NCBI RefSeq assembly: GCF_003815035.1
Contig: NZ_RKRK01000002.1
Coordinates: forward strand, 428,163-492,162
Length of the DNA stretch: 64,000 bases
Origin: Abyssicoccus albus
Lineage (GTDB): Bacteria; Bacillota; Bacilli; Staphylococcales; Abyssicoccaceae
Reading direction: 5' to 3'
Position numbers and translations under genes: made by a program. The notes beneath the pieces were generated by a model that saw only the letters and a program-made list of their open reading frames with translations, had not been told where the DNA came from and ran no database searches. Positions 22,023-32,193 of the stretch are shown here, piece by piece (within the stretch, counting starts at the first letter, position 1; each line of letters starts with the position of its first letter).

Positions 22023-23207
22023 ATGAAAGTATTACTTGCAGTGACTGGAGGTATTGCCAGCTATAAAGCTTATGAACTCGTCCGTCTGTTTAAAAAGAAT
22101 GGTCATGAAGTAAAAGTGATTATGACCCATAGTGCGAGTGAATTTGTTAATCGTAGAACATTTGAAGTATTGACTGAACAACCGGTATATATCGATACGT
22201 TCGAAGAGGAATCGACTGCGTATATTAACCATATTGAACTAGGTAAATGGTGTGATACTTTCATCATTGCACCTGCAACAATGAATACGATTGCCAAACT
22301 TGCAACCGGACTAGCAGATAATATGGTCACTAATGTTGCTTTCGCACTGGATCCGACGGTTAAAAAGTACATTGCACCAGCGATGAATGTGAATATGTAT
22401 AACCATCCAAGAACAGAACAGAATATTAAAGTATTAATTGAAGATGGGTATCAATTAATTAGACCGGGAAGTGGATTTTTGGCATGCGGTGTTGTAGATA
22501 CAGGTAGGTTGGAAGATGTAGAGGTTATTTATAATACGGTCATTCAATCTGATATACCAATAAATCAACCATTGCTGAACAAACAGGTTATCATCACGGC
22601 GGGTCCAACGTTAGAACGAATAGATCCTGTTAGATTTCTCTCTAATCATTCATCTGGAAAGATGGGCTTAAGTATGGCAAAAGCATGTGAACGACTTGGA
22701 GCAAAGGTTACATTCGTTGTTGGACCGAATCAACTAGAGATTCCATCATCATTTAATGCGATTCACGTTGAATCAACACATGATATGTATAAAGCTGTGA
22801 TGACGCATATTGACTCTATGGATATATTTATCGGTGCAAGTGCAGTGAGTGATTATACAGTTGATCAAAGTGAACATAAAATTAAAAAGTCCGATGGAGA
22901 ACTTGTGTTGAAGTTGAAACGAACGGAAGATATATTAAAAACGGTTGGTGAACAGAAAAAAACTGGTCAGACAGTCATTGGATTTGCTGCTGAATCTCAA
23001 TCGTTAGAAACTTATGCGATGAAAAAGCTGAATACAAAACATGCAGACTTTATTATAGGGAACTATATTAATCAAGATGATTCAGGGTTTAAATCAGATA
23101 CGAATGAAGTGATTGTGTATAGCCATAATCATCCACCATATCCGATTCAAAGCAATCATAAAGATCAAGTTGCGATAGATATTATGAATTTTATTGTAGG
23201 TGAATAA
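22023..23207 (+). CDS. coaBC: Bifunctional phosphopantothenoylcysteine decarboxylase / phosphopantothenate-cysteine ligase
   Basis: CoaBC carries out two steps of coenzyme A synthesis: CoaB joins 4'-phosphopantothenate and cysteine, and CoaC decarboxylates the product. The 394-residue fusion starts with the flavodoxin-like CoaC domain (TGGIASYKA, catalytic His in YINHIELGKW at about residue 70, PAMNVNMYNHP motif, and the GFLACGVVDTGRL flap Cys). The CoaB domain follows from about residue 190 (ITAGPTLERIDPVRFLSNHSSG). An AAGGAG site precedes the ATG. priA starts 2 bases after its stop. Confidence 0.96.
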   Translation: MKVLLAVTGGIASYKAYELVRLFKKNGHEVKVIMTHSASEFVNRRTFEVLTEQPVYIDTFEEESTAYINHIELGKWCDTFIIAPATMNTIAKLATGLADNMVTNVAFALDPTVKKYIAPAMNVNMYNHPRTEQNIKVLIEDGYQLIRPGSGFLACGVVDTGRLEDVEVIYNTVIQSDIPINQPLLNKQVIITAGPTLERIDPVRFLSNHSSGKMGLSMAKACERLGAKVTFVVGPNQLEIPSSFNAIHVESTHDMYKAVMTHIDSMDIFIGASAVSDYTVDQSEHKIKKSDGELVLKLKRTEDILKTVGEQKKTGQTVIGFAAESQSLETYAMKKLNTKHADFIIGNYINQDDSGFKSDTNEVIVYSHNHPPYPIQSNHKDQVAIDIMNFIVGE

Positions 23208-23209
23208 TC

Positions 23210-25636
23210 GTGTTCGTAGAAGTGATTGTAGATATTAATCATAAACAAGTAGACCAGCTCTTTACTTATCGTGTTCCCAAATTTTTGGAACAACAAGTCA
23301 CTGTTGGACAACGTGTCATTATTCCTTTCGGTAGACAAACGAAAGTAGGCTATGTCATCCGGTGTGTAGAGCGACTGGACGATGCTCAGTTTAATGATCC
23401 ATCGAAAATTAAATCAATTCAGGCGTTAATGGATTATGAACAAGTATTAACGAATGAGCTTATTGAATTAAGCCGATGGATGGCAGATACTTATATTACG
23501 ACTCGAATCGGTGCGATAGAATCGATGCTACCAAGTGCACTGAAAGTAAAATATGAAAGATTAATCTTTATGAATCCAGAGCATGAAGTACAGATGAACT
23601 TATTTTCTGACGCATTAAAAGATAAATTTAATGCATCAGGTCATTCAGGATTTAAGCTATCATCTATACCATTAGATAGTCAGTTATTTAAGGAAATACA
23701 ACAGTTATTAGATGAAGGAGTATTAATTCAAGAAAGTGATATCGCACAATCATTAAATAAGAAAAAATCTTTATCCGTACAATATATTGAACAAAATATT
23801 GAACGACTCAAAGGACAAAAGCAAATCGAATGCTATGAATTGATTAAATCACGACCATTTGATTGGTGGACATATTCTGATTTGAAATCACATGGATTTA
23901 GCCGATCAGTCGTGAAAGGACTTGTGGATAAACAATTTCTTGAAGAAGGTTACGTTGAAGTAGCACGTGACCCATTTGCGCATATGGATGTCTTGCCAAC
24001 TGAAAAGAAGCAATTAAATGGTGAACAACAAATTGTATTTGATCGAATTTCTAATGATATCGTTGAATCTAAACAACAAGTTCATTTACTCCATGGGGTC
24101 ACTGGAAGTGGTAAAACTGAAGTTTATTTGAATTTAATTGAACAAGCATTATCATTAGGCAAAGAAGCGATTATGCTTGTGCCTGAGATATCATTAACAC
24201 CGCAAATGGTAGAACGAGTGAAAGCACGATTTCAAGATGACGTTGCAGTCCTCCATTCGGCACTGAGTGCGGGTGAAAAATATGATGAATGGTCTAAAAT
24301 TAATAAAGGCATAGCAAAAGTTTCTGTCGGTGCAAGGAGTAGTATATTTGCACCATTTAAAGAATTGGGCATTATCATTATGGATGAAGAGCATGAATCG
24401 ACATATAAACAACAAGATCATCCGAGATATGCAGCGTTAGATATTGCGATTGAAAGAAGTAAATATCATGACATCCCTATTGTACTCGGTTCTGCAACAC
24501 CAAGACTTGAAACGTACGTTCGAGCTGAACATGACGTATATACATTGAATACATTGACTACTAGAGCGAATCAACAAGCGACATTGCCAGACATTCACTT
24601 AATTGATTTGACAAAAGAATTCACCGTTGATCCGCAAATGTTATTTACAAATCCTTTACTTAACTCGATTAAGGAAACATTACAAAAAGGTGAACAATGT
24701 GTATTGTTTTTAAATCGTCGTGGTTATAGCACCCATATTACGTGTAATGAATGTGGTCATGTCCCTCACTGTAAACATTGCGATATTTCATTAACATATC
24801 ATCATCATTCACAATCATTGAAGTGCCACTATTGTAATTATGAAGAGAAGAAATCTCATCAGTGCCTAAGTTGTCATGCACAAAATAGTATGGAGCTTAT
24901 AGGTGTCGGGACAGAGAGAGCAGCTGAAACATTGGGTGAATTAATTCCTGAGGCAAAGATTGTCAGAATGGATAACGATACGACTCGAAAAAAAGGTGCT
25001 CATGAAAGGATTTTTAATCAGTTTGGGCAAGGTGAATACAACGTGTTAATTGGCACTCAAATGGTAGCTAAAGGATTAGATTTTCCAAATGTCACGTTTG
25101 TCGGTGTGTTAAATGCAGATACTCAATTGAATTTACCTGACTTTCGAGCGAGTGAACATACATTTCAATTGCTCACACAAGTAAGCGGTAGAGCGGGCAG
25201 AGCAGATAAGGCAGGTCAAGTCTATATTCAAACGTTTAACCCAACGCATTATGCAATTAAACATGTTGTATCTAAAGATTATTTAGCATTTTATCAAGAA
25301 GAAATGGCTTATCGTAAGATGGCGAAATATCCACCTTATTTTTATATGACATTGATTGTCATTGAACATGATGATATGGATGTAACATTACAACATGCAC
25401 ATTATATATATCAATATATTGATCAACAGATGAATAAAGGGTGTTATTTACTCGGACCAACTCCTAGTCCGGTATCTAAAGTAAAAGATAAGTACCGTTA
25501 TCAACTTTTGATCAAATATAAGCAGCAAAATCAAATGAATCACATATTATATCAAATTGATCAGCAGTATAGATCACTTTATCAAACTGACCGAATTGCG
25601 GTACATATATATATCAATCCGGATCATTTTATGTAG
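23210..25636 (+). CDS. priA: Primosomal protein N' (PriA helicase)
   Basis: PriA reloads the replisome at stalled or repaired forks. The 808-residue protein has the N-terminal DNA-binding region (FVEVIVDINHKQVDQLFTYRVP), Walker A GVTGSGKTEVY (about residues 297-307), the DEEH helicase motif, a zinc-binding insertion of eight cysteines in CxxC pairs (about 509-555), and the helicase C motif QVSGRAGRADK. The start is GTG at 23210, 2 bases after coaBC. In Staphylococcus aureus, as I recall, a def gene lies between priA and fmt; here only 34 bases separate them. Confidence 0.96.
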   Translation: MFVEVIVDINHKQVDQLFTYRVPKFLEQQVTVGQRVIIPFGRQTKVGYVIRCVERLDDAQFNDPSKIKSIQALMDYEQVLTNELIELSRWMADTYITTRIGAIESMLPSALKVKYERLIFMNPEHEVQMNLFSDALKDKFNASGHSGFKLSSIPLDSQLFKEIQQLLDEGVLIQESDIAQSLNKKKSLSVQYIEQNIERLKGQKQIECYELIKSRPFDWWTYSDLKSHGFSRSVVKGLVDKQFLEEGYVEVARDPFAHMDVLPTEKKQLNGEQQIVFDRISNDIVESKQQVHLLHGVTGSGKTEVYLNLIEQALSLGKEAIMLVPEISLTPQMVERVKARFQDDVAVLHSALSAGEKYDEWSKINKGIAKVSVGARSSIFAPFKELGIIIMDEEHESTYKQQDHPRYAALDIAIERSKYHDIPIVLGSATPRLETYVRAEHDVYTLNTLTTRANQQATLPDIHLIDLTKEFTVDPQMLFTNPLLNSIKETLQKGEQCVLFLNRRGYSTHITCNECGHVPHCKHCDISLTYHHHSQSLKCHYCNYEEKKSHQCLSCHAQNSMELIGVGTERAAETLGELIPEAKIVRMDNDTTRKKGAHERIFNQFGQGEYNVLIGTQMVAKGLDFPNVTFVGVLNADTQLNLPDFRASEHTFQLLTQVSGRAGRADKAGQVYIQTFNPTHYAIKHVVSKDYLAFYQEEMAYRKMAKYPPYFYMTLIVIEHDDMDVTLQHAHYIYQYIDQQMNKGCYLLGPTPSPVSKVKDKYRYQLLIKYKQQNQMNHILYQIDQQYRSLYQTDRIAVHIYINPDHFM

Positions 25637-25670
25637 TATTTAAATAGCCTAAAAAGTAATGGAGGAAGTT

Positions 25671-26639
25671 ATGTCAAAATATAATGTTATTTTTATGGGA
25701 ACTCCTGATTTCAGTGAACATATTTTAGAACAACTCATCAATGTTGTAGATTTGAATATATTAGGTGTTGTCACTCAACCTGATCGTCCAGTCGGGCGAA
25801 AGAGAGAATTAAAGCCAACGCCAGTTAAAGTGATTGCAGCTGAACATGGAATCGATGTATACCAACCTGAAAAATTGACGGGGTCAGAGACGGAAGAGTG
25901 GATTATTTCAAACGATGTTGATTTGATCATTACTGCAGCATATGGTCAACTTGTTCCGGAATCAATATTGAACCATCCTAAATTTGGATGTGTTAATGTT
26001 CATGCTTCATTACTTCCTAAATATAGGGGAGGCGCTCCTATCCATCATGCAATTATGAATGGAGAACCAAAAACAGGGATTACGTTAATGTATATGGATA
26101 AAGCGTTAGATTCTGGTGATATTATCCGTAAGGAAGAAGTTTTAATCTCAGATGATACAACCGTTGCTGAAATGTTCGATACGTTGAAAGTCGTTGGGGC
26201 TAATTTGTTAGTCGACACTTTGCCATTAATTTTTAATGAAATGAATGAGCGAGTAGCGCAAAATCATAAACAAGCAACATACGCACCGAATATTACTAAA
26301 GACGATGAACGTATAAACTTTGAGATGACTGCCCGAGAAGTTCATAATCACATTAGAGGTATGAATTCATGGCCTGTTGCACATACGTTAATTGATGGAA
26401 CACGGTTAAAGATTTACCGTTCTAAAGTCTCTGAACAAACGATTGAGTTTAGCCAACAGAATGTTCCAGGCATGGTAGAAATAAAGGATGATCAATTTTT
26501 CGTTCAGTGTGGTCAGTCAACTGTGATTGAATTAATAGAAGTTCAACTCGCAGGGAAGAAGAGAATGTCAATTAAACAATTCTTACAACTTAAAGTGGCT
26601 AAGGATCTATCAGGAAAAGTGTTAGGTGAATCATTATGA
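25671..26639 (+). CDS. fmt: Methionyl-tRNA formyltransferase
   Basis: Fmt formylates initiator methionyl-tRNA using 10-formyltetrahydrofolate. The 322-residue protein has the N-terminal formyltransferase domain with GTPDFS (residues 10-15) and the catalytic HASLLPKYRGGAPI stretch (about 109-122), followed by the C-terminal OB-like domain. An ATG lies 12 bases upstream in frame, but GGAGGAAG just before 25671 supports the chosen start. Its stop overlaps the rsmB start (ATGA). The usual partner gene, peptide deformylase, is not adjacent and must lie elsewhere. Confidence 0.96.
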   Translation: MSKYNVIFMGTPDFSEHILEQLINVVDLNILGVVTQPDRPVGRKRELKPTPVKVIAAEHGIDVYQPEKLTGSETEEWIISNDVDLIITAAYGQLVPESILNHPKFGCVNVHASLLPKYRGGAPIHHAIMNGEPKTGITLMYMDKALDSGDIIRKEEVLISDDTTVAEMFDTLKVVGANLLVDTLPLIFNEMNERVAQNHKQATYAPNITKDDERINFEMTAREVHNHIRGMNSWPVAHTLIDGTRLKIYRSKVSEQTIEFSQQNVPGMVEIKDDQFFVQCGQSTVIELIEVQLAGKKRMSIKQFLQLKVAKDLSGKVLGESL

Positions 26640-27928
26640 TGAGAGCATTAGCGTATGAAGCATTATGTGATGTATATATGAATGGTGATTTCAGTGACCA
26701 AGTGATAGATTCTTATTTAACGAACCATGAATTAAATGAGTTGGATAAAAAGTTATTTACAAACATTGTTTATGGGACAATACAGCATCAAATGACATTG
26801 GATTATTATGTGAAACCATTTATCCAAACAAAAATCAAAAAAGATTTAAAAATCTTATTATGGATGAGTGTTTATCAAATGGAATACTTGGATCGAGTGC
26901 CGACATTTGCGATTATTAATGAAGCGGTTGAAGTGGCAAAAAATAAAATAGGGTTCCATCAGTCTCAAATTACGAATGGAATATTGCGGGCAGTAAGTCG
27001 AGAAGGGGTAAAAGATGTATCATTAATAAAAGATCCTGTTCATCGAATGAGTATCAAATATAGCATGCCACACTGGATTATTAAGTATTGGCGAAAGTTT
27101 TATGAAGATGATGTCATTGAAGATACATTGAAAACATTAAATATGCCACCATTACAATGGATTAGAGTTAACAGCAAAAAAATGAATAAAGAACAAGTCA
27201 TTGAATTGTTAGAACTTGATGGTTATGAAGTATTAAATAAAGACGTCATTGAGTACGGATTTGCTATTCAAGGTCCTTCAATACAACATCATAAATTGTT
27301 CAATGATGGGATTTTATCGATGCAAGATATTAGTTCTATGCTTGTCACTAAAGAATTATATGCTAGCGGCCAAGATCTAATACTTGATGCATGTAGTGCA
27401 CCCGGTGGGAAAACAATGTACATTGCAAATCAACTAGACGAAGGTCATATTGTCGCCAATGATATAAACAAACAAAAAGTAGCAGATATTAAATCACAAA
27501 TTCAACGACTTGGAATAAACTGTGTTACGGTGATGAATGAAGATTCAAGAGAGTATGACTTTCAGCAACAGTTTGATAGAATAATAGTGGATGCACCGTG
27601 TTCAGGATTAGGTGTTGTAAGGCGGAAACCTGAGATAAAGTACAACAAGACAATGGAAGATATGCTTGAATTAAGTGATATTCAATTAAGTATATTAAAC
27701 CATGTCAAACAGTATTTAAAGCCTGGCGGAACACTTGTTTATTCTACATGTACGATTTTTCAACAAGAAAATGAAAATGTCAGCTACACATTTAAGAAGC
27801 AACACGAAGATATCGAATTTGATCATACAGAGTACAAAGATTCATTAATCGAACATAATACACATCAAATCCTTCCACAACATTTTAATGGTGATGGATT
27901 TTTCGTTTCAAGATTTATTAAGAAATAA
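26636..27928 (+). CDS. rsmB: 16S rRNA m5C967 methyltransferase RsmB (Sun)
   Basis: RsmB methylates C967 of 16S rRNA with SAM. The 430-residue protein has an N-terminal NusB-like domain (about 1-130) and a Rossmann methyltransferase domain with DACSAPGGKT (about 251-260). The two conserved cysteines are in DAPCSGLG (about 317-324) and STCT (near 369), as in m5C enzymes. ATG codons at 26636 and 26639 are both possible; the first overlaps the fmt stop. It is followed by rlmN after 19 bases. Confidence 0.94.
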   Translation: MMRALAYEALCDVYMNGDFSDQVIDSYLTNHELNELDKKLFTNIVYGTIQHQMTLDYYVKPFIQTKIKKDLKILLWMSVYQMEYLDRVPTFAIINEAVEVAKNKIGFHQSQITNGILRAVSREGVKDVSLIKDPVHRMSIKYSMPHWIIKYWRKFYEDDVIEDTLKTLNMPPLQWIRVNSKKMNKEQVIELLELDGYEVLNKDVIEYGFAIQGPSIQHHKLFNDGILSMQDISSMLVTKELYASGQDLILDACSAPGGKTMYIANQLDEGHIVANDINKQKVADIKSQIQRLGINCVTVMNEDSREYDFQQQFDRIIVDAPCSGLGVVRRKPEIKYNKTMEDMLELSDIQLSILNHVKQYLKPGGTLVYSTCTIFQQENENVSYTFKKQHEDIEFDHTEYKDSLIEHNTHQILPQHFNGDGFFVSRFIKK

Positions 27929-27947
27929 TTTTTTTAAGGAGTAATTT

Positions 27948-29036
27948 ATGGCAATCAAACCAAAAAGCAACAAGTTTTTACCAGATTTCGAAAAAGACTC
28001 AATCTATTCATTTAGACTAGAACAACTTGAAGAATGGCTCGTTGAAAATGGGTATGAAGGTTACCGTGCAAAACAAATCTTTGAATGGCTTTACGAGAAA
28101 CGTGTTAATTCTTTTGAAGAGATGAGTAATTTAAGTAAGTCACTTAGAACACTATTAGAAGAAACTTTTGTGTTTACAACATTAAAAACAGTAGTTCAGC
28201 AAGAAAGTAAAGATGGAACGATTAAGTTCTTATTTGAGTTGCAAGACGGTTATACAATTGAAACCGTATTAATGCGTCATGATTATGGTAATTCAGTTTG
28301 TGTCACAACCCAAGTAGGCTGTCGCATTGGCTGTACATTCTGTGCATCAACTTTAGGTGGTCTAAAGCGTAACCTACAAGCTGGTGAAATTGTCGCACAA
28401 GTGCTCAATGTTCAAAAAGCGTTAGATGTTACCGATGAACGAGTATCCTCTATCGTTATCATGGGAATTGGAGAACCTTTTGAGAACTATGATGAAATGA
28501 TGGACTTTTTATATGTTGTCAACCATGATGATGGTTTGAACATAGGTGCCCGTCACATTACGGTATCAACGTCGGGTATTGTACCACGCATTTATGACTT
28601 TGCCGAAGAAGATTTACAAATCAACTTTGCAGTCAGCTTGCATGCAGCGAATGATGAAATTAGAAGTCGTTTGATGCCGATTAATAGAGCGTATAATGTA
28701 AAGAAATTGATGGATAGTTTAAAGCATTATCAGAATGTAACGAACAGACGTATTACGTTTGAATATGGATTATTTGGTGGAGTAAATGACCAAGTCGAAC
28801 ATGCGAAAGAATTAATTCAATTAATTAAGCCATTGAATTGTCATGTAAACTTAATTCCAGTAAACCATGTCCCTGAAAGAAACTATGTTCGAACGGCTAA
28901 AGATGATATTTTTAAATTCCATCAAACATTAGTCCGCGGAGGAATTAACGCGACAATCAGAAGAGAGCAAGGTGCTGATATTGATGCAGCATGTGGTCAA
29001 TTAAGAGCGAAAGAACGAACAGATGAAGTGAGGTGA
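27948..29036 (+). CDS. rlmN: Dual-specificity 23S rRNA/tRNA m2A methyltransferase RlmN
   Basis: RlmN is a radical SAM enzyme that methylates C2 of A2503 in 23S rRNA and A37 in some tRNAs. The 362-residue protein has the cluster motif CxxxCxxC (C125, C129, C132), the conserved catalytic Cys near the C-terminus (C349 in ACGQLRAK), and the family segment [15 protein letters not shown]. It is distinguished from the resistance enzyme Cfr only by overall family features and its conserved place between rsmB and stp. TAAGGAG precedes the ATG, and stp follows after 4 bases. Confidence 0.95.
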   Translation: MAIKPKSNKFLPDFEKDSIYSFRLEQLEEWLVENGYEGYRAKQIFEWLYEKRVNSFEEMSNLSKSLRTLLEETFVFTTLKTVVQQESKDGTIKFLFELQDGYTIETVLMRHDYGNSVCVTTQVGCRIGCTFCASTLGGLKRNLQAGEIVAQVLNVQKALDVTDERVSSIVIMGIGEPFENYDEMMDFLYVVNHDDGLNIGARHITVSTSGIVPRIYDFAEEDLQINFAVSLHAANDEIRSRLMPINRAYNVKKLMDSLKHYQNVTNRRITFEYGLFGGVNDQVEHAKELIQLIKPLNCHVNLIPVNHVPERNYVRTAKDDIFKFHQTLVRGGINATIRREQGADIDAACGQLRAKERTDEVR

Positions 29037-29040
29037 TTTT

Positions 29041-29784
29041 ATGAATATTACTGCAATCACTCACCAAGGATTTCATAGAAATCATAATGAGGATTATGTT
29101 CAATATGTTTACAATCAGACGAATCAATTACTTATGGTTGCTTGCGATGGAATGGGTGGTCACAATGCCGGTGAAGTTGCAAGTACTATCGCGTGTAATT
29201 CACTCATTGAATCTTTTAAAGCAACCAATTTGATCACTAAAGATCAAGCCAAAGAATGGTTAAGAGTTCAAATCAATAATGTAAACGAATTAATTTTTAA
29301 AAGAAGTCAATCAAATGATGATGAAAGAGGTATGGGTACAACACTTTGTGCAGCGATTGTATATCATGATGAAGTATGGGTTGCAAACATCGGTGATACG
29401 CGAGCATATATGATTAGTCAAGATAAAATCCACCAAATGACTTATGATCATACATTTGTTGGTCATTTGATGCGTTCAGGTGAATTGACAGATGATGAAG
29501 CTAGGCAACATCCACAACGAAATATTTTGACGAAGTCAGTTGGAACATCACGATTAATTTACCCAGATATTATGAAATATTCGACAAAATATAAAGACTT
29601 TATCTTACTTTGTACCGATGGACTAACGGATGAACTGACAGATGATGAGATTAAAAGTATTACGAACCAATCGAACGATGTACATCAAGCTGCAGAGCAA
29701 TTGATTGAACTTGCGCTTAATCGAGGTGCTTCAGATAATTTAAGTATTATTTTACTTGATTTAAAAGCAGGTGATCTTGAATGA
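29041..29784 (+). CDS. stp: PP2C-type serine/threonine phosphatase Stp/PrpC
   Basis: This enzyme removes phosphate from Ser/Thr residues phosphorylated by the PASTA kinase encoded next. The 247-residue PP2C protein has the metal-binding motifs HNED (about residues 15-18), DGMGGHNAGE (36-45), GDTRAY (about 118-123), a DGLTD near residue 198 and SDN near the C-terminus. It overlaps prkC by 4 bases (ATGA), the conserved arrangement of the phosphatase-kinase pair in Firmicutes, so translation is probably coupled. Confidence 0.95.
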   Translation: MNITAITHQGFHRNHNEDYVQYVYNQTNQLLMVACDGMGGHNAGEVASTIACNSLIESFKATNLITKDQAKEWLRVQINNVNELIFKRSQSNDDERGMGTTLCAAIVYHDEVWVANIGDTRAYMISQDKIHQMTYDHTFVGHLMRSGELTDDEARQHPQRNILTKSVGTSRLIYPDIMKYSTKYKDFILLCTDGLTDELTDDEIKSITNQSNDVHQAAEQLIELALNRGASDNLSIILLDLKAGDLE

Positions 29785-32153
29785 TTGGTGAGATGATTAA
29801 AGATCGATATAAAATTATACAGTACATTGGTCGAGGTGGAATGGGGACTGTTTACAAAGCGTATGACACGATATTAAATCGAGATGTTGCCATCAAGATG
29901 ATCAAAGTAGATCCTCATGCGAAAGAAAAGACAATTAAGCAATTTTATAAAGAAGTTCAAACTGCAACGAATTTATACCATGATCATTTAGTGAATATAT
30001 ACGATGTAGATGAAAATGAAGAGTATTGTTCTATTATAATGGAATTAGTCGAAGGACAAACTTTGAAGGAATTTATACAAAATAACCATCCTATTGAATT
30101 AGAGCAAGTACAGAAAATAATGCTTCAAATTGTGAGCGCGATTGAAGTGGCTCATGAGGCAAACATCATTCATCGTGATATTAAACCTCAAAACATTTTA
30201 ATTGATGAACATAACGAACTTAAAGTAACTGATTTTGGAATTAGTAAAGCAACTGACAGCCACACAATTACTGAAACAAGTAATTATTTAGGATCAGTAG
30301 AATATGCAGCACCTGAGCAAGTGAAAGGTAAGAAAACATCAGAAGCTACTGATATTTATGCATTAGGAATTATTCTCTTCGAACTATTAAGCAATCAATT
30401 ACCATTTTCTGGTGAAACCCAAGTGAGTATTGCTTTGCAACATATTCAAGATGAAATTCCCGAAATTAACCAATATCGTGAAGTATCAAATAGAGTAAAC
30501 AATATTATTTTAAAAGCTACTGAAAAACATCCTGAGGATCGCTTTTCATCTTTAAAGGAAATGAAAAATTCAATTAAGTATATGTTAGATGATCAGCCGG
30601 TATCACCGTATGTGCTGAAATTTAAAGAAAATAAAACAGAAACAATCATGCTAAATTCAGGCATTCAAAAAAGTACACAGCATAAAGAATCTAATGAAAA
30701 ATTAACTGCTGTTCCACCTGTTCAAAAAGATCATGAAGATACACTATCGAAACCGACTAAAAAGCAATACAAGTGGTTATTTATTTTACTCGCAACGTTG
30801 CTAGTGCTAGCGATAACAAGCTGGTTTGTATTTTCAATGCCAAGGGAAGTTGAAGTTCCAGATTATAAAGGTTTGACATTAAAACAGTATGAACAGTTAT
30901 TAACAGAAGAAGATTTAATGATTGGCGAAAAATATTCAGAGTATAATGATGATGTAAAAAAAGATCAAATTATTAAGGTGACACCAAATGTCGGTGCTGA
31001 AATCGAGAAAAATTCATCAATTGATGTCCTAGTGAGTAAAGGTGAAGAACCATATAAAATTGAGGATTTTACTGGCCAAAAATTTGATGATGTTGAACAG
31101 AAATTAGAAAAAGCAAAATTTAAAACAATTGATTCAACGGAAGAATATAATTATGAATTCGAAGAAGGTCATATTATTTCGCAATCTATTGAACCAGATA
31201 GAAGTGTTATTGCATCTAAATCAAATATTAAGTTCACCGTTTCAAAAGGGCCAGAAATGATCTCGATATTAGATTATACGAACTTATCATTCGATAAAGC
31301 AAAATCAGAACTTGAAAAAGAAGGATTTAATGTGGAACGGAAAGATGAGTATTCAGAAGATGTCGAAGCTTTAGATGTGATGAAGCAAGAACCAAATGAC
31401 GGAGAACTTCCGAAAGGTTCTACAGTTCAAATTACTGTGAGTAAAGGGCCGAAACCACAAGCTGATAAAGAATATCGTGAATCCATTACGTTAGAGCATA
31501 GCGAACCAAGTGTTGAGGATGAATCAACGGAAGCACCTGATGATGATCAAGACGGTAAAGATCCGTTAGATGAAGACAGTGACAAAGATGATGAGAAGAC
31601 ATCAGAAGAATCAACAGAAGAGCCGACTACTAATAAATCAAAACGTAAACAATCAGAGTCTGGTCAACAACAAAGTAGTACAGCTGATGAAACAGCTCAC
31701 AATAATAAAGCCAAAATTAAATTAGTAAATAATGAATCAACAGATGTAAAAGTATATATTAGTGATAAAAATCATGATATTAAAGAACCTGTTGATGAAT
31801 TTACAATTACAGAAGATACAGAATATGAACTGAAATTAGTTGTTGAAGAATCTATGACAGCAGAATATAAAATTGAAATAAATGGTGAAGTATGGAAAAG
31901 CAAGAAAGTACATTATGATGAAATCGATGAAAATGACCAAGCTTCTGACGATTCATCGAATAAAAGTAAAGAGACTGAAGATGAGACCGAAGAGGATAAA
32001 GAAAATGCTTTATCACCTGATCAGTCATCGAAGTCTAATGAAAGTAATGAACCTTCAACGACCGACGACAAAGAATCTAAACAAAATCAATCAGCGAGCA
32101 TAAAGGAATCTGATCGAGCTTCTAAATTATCTAACATGAACTCCTTATTATAA
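29781..32153 (+). CDS. prkC: PASTA-domain serine/threonine kinase PrkC/PknB with long C-terminal extension
   Basis: This membrane kinase senses muropeptides or lipid II outside the cell and regulates wall metabolism. The 790-residue protein has a Hanks-type kinase domain (GRGGMG loop 17-22, Lys39, HRD 131-133, DFG 151-153), a single membrane helix (332-351) and three PASTA repeats (about 356-422, 423-490, 491-557). After these come a Ser/Thr/Glu/Asp-rich linker (about 577-643), an Ig-like module (about 644-712) like the end of Staphylococcus aureus PknB, and a further acidic serine-rich tail to 790. The protein is over 100 residues longer than the 664 I recall for S. aureus. In S. aureus rsgA follows; here two extra genes intervene. 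Confidence 0.95.
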   Translation: MIGEMIKDRYKIIQYIGRGGMGTVYKAYDTILNRDVAIKMIKVDPHAKEKTIKQFYKEVQTATNLYHDHLVNIYDVDENEEYCSIIMELVEGQTLKEFIQNNHPIELEQVQKIMLQIVSAIEVAHEANIIHRDIKPQNILIDEHNELKVTDFGISKATDSHTITETSNYLGSVEYAAPEQVKGKKTSEATDIYALGIILFELLSNQLPFSGETQVSIALQHIQDEIPEINQYREVSNRVNNIILKATEKHPEDRFSSLKEMKNSIKYMLDDQPVSPYVLKFKENKTETIMLNSGIQKSTQHKESNEKLTAVPPVQKDHEDTLSKPTKKQYKWLFILLATLLVLAITSWFVFSMPREVEVPDYKGLTLKQYEQLLTEEDLMIGEKYSEYNDDVKKDQIIKVTPNVGAEIEKNSSIDVLVSKGEEPYKIEDFTGQKFDDVEQKLEKAKFKTIDSTEEYNYEFEEGHIISQSIEPDRSVIASKSNIKFTVSKGPEMISILDYTNLSFDKAKSELEKEGFNVERKDEYSEDVEALDVMKQEPNDGELPKGSTVQITVSKGPKPQADKEYRESITLEHSEPSVEDESTEAPDDDQDGKDPLDEDSDKDDEKTSEESTEEPTTNKSKRKQSESGQQQSSTADETAHNNKAKIKLVNNESTDVKVYISDKNHDIKEPVDEFTITEDTEYELKLVVEESMTAEYKIEINGEVWKSKKVHYDEIDENDQASDDSSNKSKETEDETEEDKENALSPDQSSKSNESNEPSTTDDKESKQNQSASIKESDRASKLSNMNSLL

Positions 32154-32193
32154 CGTATTTTAAAAGTTAGCGAATGAAAAAAGGAATGAGCTT

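Noticed and set aside
29041-29784. Loss of a PP2C motif I residue in Stp (THQGFHR where many have TDxGxxR)
   Set aside because: The aspartate at this place is not a metal ligand in all PP2C enzymes, and the arginine, NED, DGMGG and C-terminal aspartates are present, so there is no reason to call it inactive.
31882-32103. 73-residue plus-strand ORF inside the prkC 3' end
   Set aside because: It is a frame shadow of the low-complexity acidic tail, giving a Lys/Met-rich protein with no ribosome-binding site.
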